Assembly: GCA_009712635.1 (NCBI GenBank)
Contig: WASS01000014.1
Span: 62,001 to 126,000 of the forward strand
Origin: Hungatella sp.
GTDB lineage: Bacteria; Bacillota; Clostridia; Lachnospirales; Lachnospiraceae
Reading direction: 5' to 3'
Length of the DNA stretch: 64,000 nucleotides
Shown: positions 34,503-41,496 of the stretch, piece by piece
Position numbering within the stretch: the stretch's first letter is position 1
How the letters are laid out: each line of letters starts with the position of its first letter
The notes under the pieces: model-generated
Seen by the model: only the letters and a program-made list of their open reading frames with translations
What the model was told of the DNA's origin: nothing
The model's database searches: none
Program-made: the position numbers and the translations under genes

Positions 34503-35543
34503 TTACTGCTCATCCGGATTATGAACATCATCCTTTCGTACGAAATAATCCGCATTGCGCTGTGCCACAGAATCCCGCGGTTCTCTTACAAAAGTATTCT
34601 CAGCCTCTACCCAGCTGCTGTCAGTAAGTCCGAACATGCTCATTGTAGTAAAGGTCTTATAACCGGTTTCATCAAAATGATAATCTACATAATCATTATT
34701 CTGATCTTTCATTACATGACGTCCCACATCAAGCATAGCAAGCATAGCTGCGTGAGCACTGTAATGAACACCTGCCAGTTTATATACTCCCAGCTCCTTT
34801 AATTCATCCATGGATACCTCCTCCGGATCATGAGCTTTTCCACAAAGGTCCGGATACCACATTGGGAAATTCTCATACCTGGATCCTCTTGCGTTTAATG
34901 CATCCCGCAATCTTCGGCACATGACAAGCTTTTTCTGTCTGTCCGGAATCTTATGCATCCACAGAATGCAAAGCATATCGGCACCCGCGTCTATGTAAGC
35001 CGCACACCTGTTAACGGCAGCAGCGAAGTCGTGAACCAGATCGCTGTCACAGCGGGCAATTAAAAAACCATTATACCCGTTTGCATTCAGCCCGGCTCTG
35101 GCTGCTTTAAACCGCAGGACGGCATCTGGAATGGAAAGCTGTCCCTTTCTTGCCAGTTCTGATGTGTCCGTAACCAGAACTCCTGCTGCTCCGGCCTGCA
35201 TAATACGCATACAGCCATACTGGGCATTCAGCGCCCGTCCGAGTCCAAAACCGTCATCTGCATCGATAATTAATGGCATTGGGGTCATACGGGTGATCTG
35301 CTCTGTTACCCGGACAAAATCATCAATTGACAGGAGCTGCAAATCAGGGATACCAGTCAGCGCACAAGCCAGATCGCCGCTGGAAACCATAATCACTTCA
35401 AAACCGTTCATCTCAGCAGCTCTTGCAGACAGGCAGTCATGCAATTCAGGAACAATCAAAACCTGATCTTTTGCTATCAGTTTTCTAAGCCGGTCTGACG
35501 CAGGCTCCTTCCTGTCTGGTGTCAGAATGTAAGGCAAACTCAT
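34503..35543 (-). CDS. Isocitrate lyase/PEP mutase-superfamily protein, divergent
   Basis: A 346-residue TIM-barrel protein of the ICL/PEP mutase superfamily, whose members make or break C-C or P-C bonds in 2-oxo or 2-hydroxy dicarboxylates. The Mg-binding motif D94-A-D-D-G-F-G is intact. The usual Gln-(Leu/Ile)-Glu-Asp strand after the barrel repeat is replaced by VLVTDTSE, and the catalytic-loop KKCGH with its cysteine is missing, so it is not a true isocitrate or methylisocitrate lyase. It follows its paralogue by 22 bases. It may act with the paralogue or on a related substrate. Confidence 0.8.
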   Translation of the reverse strand: MSLPYILTPDRKEPASDRLRKLIAKDQVLIVPELHDCLSARAAEMNGFEVIMVSSGDLACALTGIPDLQLLSIDDFVRVTEQITRMTPMPLIIDADDGFGLGRALNAQYGCMRIMQAGAAGVLVTDTSELARKGQLSIPDAVLRFKAARAGLNANGYNGFLIARCDSDLVHDFAAAVNRCAAYIDAGADMLCILWMHKIPDRQKKLVMCRRLRDALNARGSRYENFPMWYPDLCGKAHDPEEVSMDELKELGVYKLAGVHYSAHAAMLAMLDVGRHVMKDQNNDYVDYHFDETGYKTFTTMSMFGLTDSSWVEAENTFVREPRDSVAQRNADYFVRKDDVHNPDEQ

Positions 35544-35565
35544 TGCTGCAATCTCCTTTCTGTTT

Positions 35566-36549
35566 TTACAGGCGATCCTTAATATCCGGCCTTACGAATC
35601 CTTCCGGATAATCCTCAACCTGATGCCCTACTATGGTGTATTGTTTATCACCCTGTGTAAAACTGTTTTCCAATGCAAGATATGCCTGTGGATCATACAT
35701 ACCGGAACAGGAGAAACTTTCAATCCCGGAAGCCGGCGCAGTTTCAAAGGAATAGGTTACACTCTGATTCTTATAGTTAACCAGTCCATGTTCAAGCATA
35801 CCTTCCATGGCTGCTTTCATGGTATAATGACTGCTGCACATCTTAAAGCCAAGGGGGGTTAGTTCATCCATGGTGACTGAGGGATGATAATGCCCATCCT
35901 CACCTTTATAAGCTCGTACATCTGCAAAAATCTTAGGTCCTGTAACAATTTCAGCCATCTGAGCTGCCTGCTCTGTATCCCCTACCAGTACCATCATGGC
36001 AATAACGTATTGTCCCATCTCTTTTCCAATATCAATGGCCTCCTGCAGACGCTCGCATCCTTCTTTCATCTGAACAGGATCTGCCGGATCCGCATTGCTG
36101 CGGGCAATCAGCAGACAATCCGTGCCTTCCAGACCTGCAAGGGCAGCCCGCACCTTGGCGATATATTTCTCCCTTGGAAGGATCTTTGTTGTTTCTTCCA
36201 TATCAGCGGAATCTTCCAGCTGAATTGCCGCCGCCCCAGCCGCAGAAAGAATTCTGGCGGAACGGTACACTGCCAGAGGTCCGCCGAAACCATCTTCAAT
36301 ATCAGCAATTAACGGAATGGAGGAAGTCTGGGCCACTCTGCTTACAACCCTCTCTAAATCGCTTAAATTGGTAAATCCGTAATCAATGACTCCATTCAAT
36401 GAAATGGAAACCTCCCCGCCCGAAAGAAGGCTTACCGGAAATCCGCACATCTCTACTGCATGGTTGGAAGCGCAATCATATACGCAGGGAACTAAGAAAC
36501 ACTCTTTGCTTTCATCCAGAATCTGACGTAAGTTTTTTTTACTTGCCAT
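35566..36549 (-). CDS. Isocitrate lyase/PEP mutase-superfamily protein
   Basis: A 327-residue relative of the previous protein and first gene of the operon. It keeps D83-I-E-D-G-F-G and the IQLEDS strand (110-114), both expected for a Mg-enolate chemistry. The KKCGH loop of (methyl)isocitrate lyase is absent, replaced by ADMEETTKILPREKY. Candidate activities are oxaloacetate decarboxylase, dimethylmalate lyase or phosphonopyruvate hydrolase types; none can be picked. The closely packed paralogue and the Liv-type importer suggest a complete uptake and cleavage pathway for an organic acid. Confidence 0.83.
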   Translation of the reverse strand: MASKKNLRQILDESKECFLVPCVYDCASNHAVEMCGFPVSLLSGGEVSISLNGVIDYGFTNLSDLERVVSRVAQTSSIPLIADIEDGFGGPLAVYRSARILSAAGAAAIQLEDSADMEETTKILPREKYIAKVRAALAGLEGTDCLLIARSNADPADPVQMKEGCERLQEAIDIGKEMGQYVIAMMVLVGDTEQAAQMAEIVTGPKIFADVRAYKGEDGHYHPSVTMDELTPLGFKMCSSHYTMKAAMEGMLEHGLVNYKNQSVTYSFETAPASGIESFSCSGMYDPQAYLALENSFTQGDKQYTIVGHQVEDYPEGFVRPDIKDRL

Positions 36550-36608
36550 CTTGCTATCTCCTCTTTTTCTCTGTAGCTTGCTTATTTTTTAGCGGTTTGC
36601 TCCGCTTG

Positions 36609-36688
36609 TTGCATTGCAGAAACTAGTGTTGCATTTTATTTCATATTTGTTGCAATTACAGAATAGCATTTTTCATCATAAACGTCAA
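36609..36688 (-). promoter_or_regulatory. Promoter of the lyase/Liv-2 operon with phased TTGCA repeats
   Basis: TTGACG (36683-36688) and TATTCT (36660-36665) are 17 bases apart on the minus strand. TTGCA occurs on the plus strand at 36609, 36629 and 36650, spaced 20 and 21 bases, about two helical turns. Similar repeats sit on the LacI promoter. The remaining 200 bases of this 336-base gap are very AT-rich and must hold the cupin promoter, for which I see no clear boxes. Confidence 0.7.
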
Positions 36689-36885
36689 TGTTTTATATGT
36701 TTTATTAATATATTTTGACTATTTTTACAATTTTATTCTATACATTTTATGCATTTTATCTAATGTATTTGTATTTTATGTATGATAAACTCTTATTGTG
36801 TATATGCAATCGATTTCTTTTTTAAGAAAGATTATGTACGATTTGCTTTATTTTTTGTTGCGTTTCTATGAAAGGAGTTTTAAAA

Positions 36886-37236
36886 ATGATACGAAGAAAT
36901 GAAGAAAAAGAATCCATACGCAAACCAGCACCATTTAACGGTACAGGCGAAATAACGGTACGCAGTCTGTTAAACGGACCGGAAGAAATGAGCCTGAAGG
37001 GACGGGTTTTTGGTCATACCACAGTCTGGCCAGGATCCGAAATCGGCTATCACATCCACAACGGCGACAGTGAAACTTACTATATCCTAAGCGGGTGCGG
37101 GCGATACAACGATAACGGAACCTTTACCGTCTTAAGTGCCGGAGATGTAGCATACTGTGCTCCTGGAGAAGGGCATGGTATCGCCTGCATCGGAGAGGAA
37201 CCAATTGAAATGATCGCACTGATACTATATGAATAA
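36886..37236 (+). CDS. Small cupin-domain protein
   Basis: A 116-residue single-domain cupin. Motif 1 is GYHIHNGDSETYYILSGCG (His-x-His...Glu) and motif 2 is CAPGEGHGIACIG (His), so all four metal ligands are present. ATG 36886 is chosen for AAAGGAG eight bases upstream; an earlier ATG at 36868 lies before this site. It is divergent from the lyase/Liv-2 operon and faces the lacI gene, so it probably belongs to the same pathway. Small cupins of this type can be isomerases or sensors; the function is unknown. Confidence 0.82.
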   Translation: MIRRNEEKESIRKPAPFNGTGEITVRSLLNGPEEMSLKGRVFGHTTVWPGSEIGYHIHNGDSETYYILSGCGRYNDNGTFTVLSAGDVAYCAPGEGHGIACIGEEPIEMIALILYE

Positions 37237-37290
37237 TTCCGGCTCAGCTACCGGTTCATTCAGTAATTTTTCAATAAGACCAATGTATAA

Positions 37291-37336
37291 AAAAGACCGG
37301 GTGCCAAACTGATTCAGCAGTTTGACATCCGGTCTT
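37291..37336. terminator. Bidirectional terminator between cupin and lacI
   Basis: AAGACCGG...CAAACTG pairs with CAGTTTG...CCGGTCTT, with single mismatches. Pyrimidine-rich sequence (CTTTAC) follows on the plus strand and TTTTTTATA on the minus strand. Confidence 0.8.
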
Positions 37337-37373
37337 CTTTACATTTTTTTAAATCCATTCCTGAAACCAGGAA

Positions 37374-38366
37374 CTAAAGGCTCTGCCTTTTTACCAGTTC
37401 CATATCCAGGGTGATTTTATGAGTCTGAGCCCGGCCTTCCATCACATCTACCAGAATCCGGACGGACATCATGGTAGATACCGTTACCATCGTATCCAGA
37501 GAAGTCAGTCTGGGCCGGCTTACTTCACAAAGTTCAGAATTGCCCTCTCCTATAATTGAAATATCTTCAGGAATCCTCTTTCCCTGTTCCATAAAAGCAT
37601 ACATGACCTCAATGGCCAATCTGTCCTGAACACACAGAATACCGTCTGTCTCCGGCCTTTCTTTCAGTATGCGGGTCACCACTTCGCCAGCGCCCACGCA
37701 AGGATCCACTCCGGTATAAACGTTGTATTGAACATCGGGATGCTCCTCTGCCGCAGTCTCGAAATACGACTGTATCTTAGGCTGGCTCGCCCGGTTTTTT
37801 TCAATAATAAGTGCCAGATTTCTGCGCCCACGCTCCACAAGCTGTTCCACACAGCACCGAAATCCCCGTTTCTCATTAGCACCGATACAGTATACATTTT
37901 CCATATTAACCCGCTCATTCTGATAGACCAGAAGCACTGGTACATCCGGCAGCCACCTCTGAATCAGCTTTTCCAGCCGGTCATGCTCCACAAACGAGAG
38001 ACCGATCAAAAGCACACCTTCTACCTTCCGAAGCCTCAGTTCCGCTATGGCTTTTCCCATGGAATCAGGCTCTTTTCCTGTATACCTAGTCATACACTGA
38101 TAGCCGTTGACGATCAGCTCATTCTGACAGCGGGCTATTGCCTCATTCTGATGCTGGGAATCCAGATCATCCGTTACAATACCTACCATGCGCGTCCGCT
38201 GTGTTACAAGACTGCGGGCATTTTCATCTGGTATATAATTGTTTTCCTCCAATACCTTCTGGATTAATTCACGCTTTTTCCTGCTGACTCCCGGTTTATC
38301 GTTCAGCGCGCGGGAAACCGTGCTAGGCGATACTCCGGTCAGAGCAGCAATATCATAGATTGTAAT
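37374..38366 (-). CDS. LacI-family transcriptional regulator, probable ATT start
   Basis: A 330-residue LacI/GalR repressor. The N-terminal HTH reads TIYDIAALTGVSPSTVSRALND and is followed by the hinge region (ENNYIPDENARSL) and a periplasmic-binding-type sensor (MVGIVTDDLD...). No ATG, GTG or TTG lies in frame before the HTH; the frame is closed by a stop about 15 bases further up. The codon in the right place is ATT at 38366-38364, with AGGAGGGGG five bases upstream. The first ordinary ATG-like start at 38252 would remove the DNA-binding domain. It probably controls the neighbouring lyase/Liv-2 operon and cupin. Confidence 0.78.
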   Translation of the reverse strand: MTIYDIAALTGVSPSTVSRALNDKPGVSRKKRELIQKVLEENNYIPDENARSLVTQRTRMVGIVTDDLDSQHQNEAIARCQNELIVNGYQCMTRYTGKEPDSMGKAIAELRLRKVEGVLLIGLSFVEHDRLEKLIQRWLPDVPVLLVYQNERVNMENVYCIGANEKRGFRCCVEQLVERGRRNLALIIEKNRASQPKIQSYFETAAEEHPDVQYNVYTGVDPCVGAGEVVTRILKERPETDGILCVQDRLAIEVMYAFMEQGKRIPEDISIIGEGNSELCEVSRPRLTSLDTMVTVSTMMSVRILVDVMEGRAQTHKITLDMELVKRQSL

Positions 38367-38441
38367 TACAGCCCCCTCCTTTTATTCCTGATTCTTCTGT
38401 ACAAAGAAAACCAGACAATTGTTTTTATTGTTTGTTGTATT

Positions 38442-38482
38442 AGTATACATCAAATCTGCAACTTCTGCAACATTTATTGCAA
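38442..38482 (-). promoter_or_regulatory. lacI promoter with TTGCA repeats
   Basis: TTGCAG (38465-38470) and TATACT (38442-38447) are 17 bases apart on the minus strand. Three TTGCA units (at 38457, 38465 and 38477 region) run across the -35, suggesting autoregulation by the LacI protein. Confidence 0.65.
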
Positions 38483-38562
38483 CTCTCAGTTACGTTATTA
38501 TTTTAAAAAGAATCATCTTTATCTCTCCTCTCCCAATCGCTTCAATATGGAGCCATTCATTC

Positions 38563-38604
38563 TTGACTGACCAGTTTATTTATGATAACATAACAGTTGT
38601 TATG
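38563..38604 (+). promoter_or_regulatory. tetR-type promoter and palindromic operator
   Basis: TTGACT (38563-38568) and TAACAT (38586-38591) are 17 bases apart. The perfect palindrome CATAACAGTTGTTATG (38589-38604) overlaps the -10 and start site, the classical place for TetR autorepression. Confidence 0.72.
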
Positions 38605-38633
38605 CAGATACTGTAAGATTGGAGGCAGCAATT

Positions 38634-39254
38634 ATGAAGCAAAATTGTGAGATTCCGTTTTCACCAGAGTCCGATGCTGGAACAACCCGTGAGCGGCTTA
38701 TAGAAGCTGGTATAGAAGAATTTTATGAAAAAGGTTACAAACAGGCCAGCCTTCGTAGAATTTGTGCTGCCTGCGGCGTTACTACCGGTGCCTTCTATTT
38801 TCATTTTTCCGGAAAACAGCAGCTGTTTTCTTCCATTGTGGAACCAGTCATAGAACAATGGACCAGTCTCGGAAACACCCTTGCAGACCGGGAGCTCAAA
38901 GATCAGTCTACTGCCCTGGATAACGACCGGGTTATGATGGATCTTGAACTAAGGCATCGCAGAGAGATACTCATACTGCTGGAAAAATCCTCCGGCAGCG
39001 GTAAAGAGCATTTTCTGGACAATCTAAAGCAGGAGCTTACAAAGCATTTTATGACTCATTTTACAAAAGCCATTGGCCACCTACCTAATCCAGAATTCAT
39101 TCAGCTTCTGGCAGATATGCGCATCTATGGTAACATTCAGCTTTTAAAAGGTAATTATGACAGATCACAGACATTATTTTTCAACGATATGCTGGCTTGT
39201 TATGCAGAAGGCGGGTTTACACATTTAATACAAAACTGTAAAGAGCAGTTATAG
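38634..39254 (+). CDS. TetR-family transcriptional regulator
   Basis: A 206-residue TetR regulator. The N-terminal TetR_N domain (about 18-65) has the pattern TRERLIEAGIEEFYEKGYKQASLRRICAACG, split around the recognition helix TTGAFYFHFSGKQQLF. The C-terminal ligand domain is helical and unclassified. ATG 38634 is chosen for GGAGG eight bases upstream. A perfect palindrome lies on its promoter. A terminator separates it from the methyltransferase gene, which is its most likely target besides itself. Confidence 0.9.
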   Translation: MKQNCEIPFSPESDAGTTRERLIEAGIEEFYEKGYKQASLRRICAACGVTTGAFYFHFSGKQQLFSSIVEPVIEQWTSLGNTLADRELKDQSTALDNDRVMMDLELRHRREILILLEKSSGSGKEHFLDNLKQELTKHFMTHFTKAIGHLPNPEFIQLLADMRIYGNIQLLKGNYDRSQTLFFNDMLACYAEGGFTHLIQNCKEQL

Positions 39255-39283
39255 AATCCAGGGCATGGTGCCCTGGATTTTTT
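39255..39283 (+). terminator. Terminator between tetR and the methyltransferase gene
   Basis: AATCCAGGGC (39255-39264) pairs with GCCCTGGATT (39270-39279) around a short loop and is followed by TTTTTA. It starts at the tetR stop codon. Confidence 0.88.
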
Positions 39284-39339
39284 ATATAACAAAAACAGGC
39301 AGCTGTTATGCTGCCCCATTAAAAGGAGGTATTTTGAAT

Positions 39340-40119
39340 ATGAAACAACCAAACTACGGAAACTGGATTTCCAAAACAATGATGGAGTTTCTCTGGACTG
39401 CAACCGTCGTCTTTCTGGCGATCAGTCTGCTTTTCACCTATCTGTTTCCGGTGAAAATTTTGTCCGCTGCAGCTCTGGTACTGACCATATTGTCGGCCAT
39501 TCTGTCCGTATATCACCAGGTGTGCCGCCATGCGTTCTCATTCACCGGAAGAGGGGTAATGAGGGGCATTCACAGTGAATTGCTGAATCATCTCTCCTGG
39601 AACGGAAACGGGTCCCTTCTGGATATCGGCTGCGGCTCCGGTGCACTCACCATTCGCTGCGCCAAAGCATTTCCAAAAGCAGAAATAACCGGAATCGACT
39701 ACTGGGGAGCACAATGGAACTACGCCAGGGAGCAGTGTGAAGAAAACAGGCGGATTGAACAGGTTCAGCCCATTACATTCATAAAAGGAGATGCTGCCAC
39801 ACTTCCGTTTCAGAGTGAAAGCTTTGATGCTGTAATCAGTAATTTTGTTTTCCACGAGGTTATGACTCAGTCTGATAAACGTAAGTTAGTCCGTGAAGCT
39901 CTCAGGGTGGTGAAAAAAGGCGGAGTTTTCGCCTTTCACGATTTATTCGAGCAAAAGATACTATATGGAGATATGAAAGTATTGGTGGAAGAACTAAAAA
40001 AAGAAGGTATTACAGAAATTTATTATATCCCTCATACTGAAAATATGAAATGCATCCCCTTCTACGTGAAAGCACCGTGGCTGCTGTCTGGACTCGGAAT
40101 GCTTTATGGGGTGAAGTAA
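39340..40119 (+). CDS. Membrane-anchored class I SAM methyltransferase
   Basis: A 259-residue protein. Two hydrophobic helices at about residues 15-32 and 37-55 anchor it, then a class I SAM-dependent methyltransferase domain follows: motif I LLDIGCGSGALTI (about 93-105), motif II AEITGIDYW, post-II FIKGDAATLPFQSESFDAVISNFVFHE cut across the active site. ATG 39340 has AAAGGAGG ten bases upstream; the frame extends further but without a site. A small molecule or lipid substrate is likely. It follows the TetR gene after a terminator and may be read by leakage or a separate promoter. Confidence 0.85.
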   Translation: MKQPNYGNWISKTMMEFLWTATVVFLAISLLFTYLFPVKILSAAALVLTILSAILSVYHQVCRHAFSFTGRGVMRGIHSELLNHLSWNGNGSLLDIGCGSGALTIRCAKAFPKAEITGIDYWGAQWNYAREQCEENRRIEQVQPITFIKGDAATLPFQSESFDAVISNFVFHEVMTQSDKRKLVREALRVVKKGGVFAFHDLFEQKILYGDMKVLVEELKKEGITEIYYIPHTENMKCIPFYVKAPWLLSGLGMLYGVK

Positions 40120-40145
40120 GTTCTTTAAAAGGGAATCCGGCAGGA

Positions 40146-40175
40146 TTGACAGCCTCCCTAAGGATAGAGTATTAT
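40146..40175 (+). promoter_or_regulatory. Promoter of the arsR-type gene
   Basis: TTGACA (40146-40151) and TATTAT (40170-40175) are 18 bases apart, about 65 bases before the start codon. Confidence 0.72.
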
Positions 40176-40241
40176 AAATACCAAATACAAAGATCCGGAA
40201 CGTACATATAAGTTTTTGAAAAAGGAAGGAGGGTGAATATC

Positions 40242-41162
40242 ATGGCAAAAATCAAGGATTTTACCCTGGAGAACATTAAGGAAATCTGCGAATTCGGCAA
40301 AGCAATCTCCTCCCCCGTGCGGCTGGAGATCATTAAACTGTTGTATCAGGACAATTATTCCATAAGCCAGATAGCGGAAGCTCTTGAACTCCCACAGTCC
40401 AGCACCGCATTTCATCTAAAGCTTCTCGAAGCTGCAGACCTGATCCGCATGGAGGAGCAGCCTGGGAGCCACGGAACCATGAAGGTCTGCAGCCGGAAAC
40501 AGGATTATGCCAATCTTTGTTTTCTTCCGAGAAGCAGTCAGATCAACCAGATAGTCAGCATTGAGATGCCAGTGGGATCATTTGTAGATTGCAGCATTTT
40601 CCCTACCTGCGGTTTATATACACCAAGTGGAGTTGTTGGAATGGAAGACAAGGAGTACAGCTTTTATCTGCCAGAACGGATGAACGCTGGACTTTTATGG
40701 ACGTCAAAGGGATATGTGCAATATAAATTCCCCAATCAGCTGCCATCCGGCAGACTTCCTGTGTGCCTGTCATTTGCCATGGAGATATGTTCGGAAGCTC
40801 CTGGTTATGCCGAAGACTGGAAATCTGACATTACTCTGTGGGTAAACGGCATCGAATGTGCCACCTGGTGCTGTCCAGGAGATTTTGGTTCCAGAAGAGG
40901 AAGACTTACGCCTCCGCTCTGGCCCAACGGTTCCACGCAATATGGCATCTGGGTAAAGTGGGAAATCAGGGGAGACGGAACTTATATTAATGGAGAACAG
41001 GCTTCAAAAGTCAGACTCAGGGATATTGCAATTCCTGAAAAACCATTTGTTGCAATGACCATAGGTAATAAGAAAAACGCCAGGTACGAAGGCGGCTTTA
41101 ATCTTTTCGGCAAGACCTTCGGCGATTATCCCAGGGATATTTTAATGGAGATAGAATATTAA
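40242..41162 (+). CDS. ArsR-type regulator with large C-terminal domain
   Basis: A 306-residue protein with an ArsR-type winged helix at about 10-85 (SSPVRLEIIKLLYQDNYSISQIAEAL, then LPQSSTAFHLKLLEAADLI) and an added C-terminal domain of about 200 beta-rich residues. That domain is rich in Trp, Gly and aromatic residues (LWTSKGYVQYKFP, ITLWVNGIECATW), suggesting a jelly-roll that could bind a carbohydrate. ATG 40242 has GGAGGG eight bases upstream. It lies before a sugar importer and GH2 operon, its probable target. Metal-binding cysteines of metalloregulatory ArsR proteins are absent. Confidence 0.8.
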   Translation: MAKIKDFTLENIKEICEFGKAISSPVRLEIIKLLYQDNYSISQIAEALELPQSSTAFHLKLLEAADLIRMEEQPGSHGTMKVCSRKQDYANLCFLPRSSQINQIVSIEMPVGSFVDCSIFPTCGLYTPSGVVGMEDKEYSFYLPERMNAGLLWTSKGYVQYKFPNQLPSGRLPVCLSFAMEICSEAPGYAEDWKSDITLWVNGIECATWCCPGDFGSRRGRLTPPLWPNGSTQYGIWVKWEIRGDGTYINGEQASKVRLRDIAIPEKPFVAMTIGNKKNARYEGGFNLFGKTFGDYPRDILMEIEY

Positions 41163-41180
41163 TTATTTTAAAAAAACAAG

Positions 41181-41225
41181 ACAACTGTCTGGAAAATAAG
41201 TTTGTTTCCAGATGGTTGTTTTTTA
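41181..41225 (+). terminator. Terminator of the arsR-type gene
   Basis: ACAACTGTCTGGAAA (41181-41195) pairs with TTTCCAGATGGTTGT (41205-41219) with GU pairs, followed by six U. It isolates the regulator from the sugar operon. Confidence 0.85.
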
Positions 41226-41367
41226 TTGTCTTATGTGTGGAAAGCGGAAATAATTAATTATAACAGAATTTCTATTTTTTTGAGGAAAATAAAAACACGT
41301 TATAACATTATTACTGTTGTAAATATAAAATATACACAAATATATTTATATTTTGCGTTTTAATATA

Positions 41368-41396
41368 TTGACTTACACAATAAAAAGGTGTATTGT
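41368..41396 (+). promoter_or_regulatory. Promoter of the sugar ABC-GH2 operon
   Basis: TTGACT (41368-41373) and TATTGT (41391-41396) are 17 bases apart, about 100 bases before the binding-protein start. The region before it (41225-41367) is AT-rich with no other boxes I can name. Confidence 0.72.
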
Positions 41397-41496
41397 TTGC
41401 TTATTATATCAGTATTGCTGTTGTTAAATTGATTTTATTAGAGTAACAGCGTACTGGTTTATGGTGTAAGCATTCAAACAAAATAAGGAGGTAATT

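Noticed and set aside
35566-36549. True (methyl)isocitrate lyase
   Set aside because: The catalytic-loop cysteine motif KKCGH is missing, so only superfamily membership is claimed.
37374-38252. A truncated LacI pseudogene lacking the DNA-binding domain
   Set aside because: The HTH is present and in frame just upstream; only an ordinary start codon is missing, and ATT with a strong ribosome binding site is there.
40158-40415. An 85-codon minus-strand frame over the start of the arsR-type gene
   Set aside because: It is antisense to the HTH domain of a clear regulator and has no ribosome binding site.
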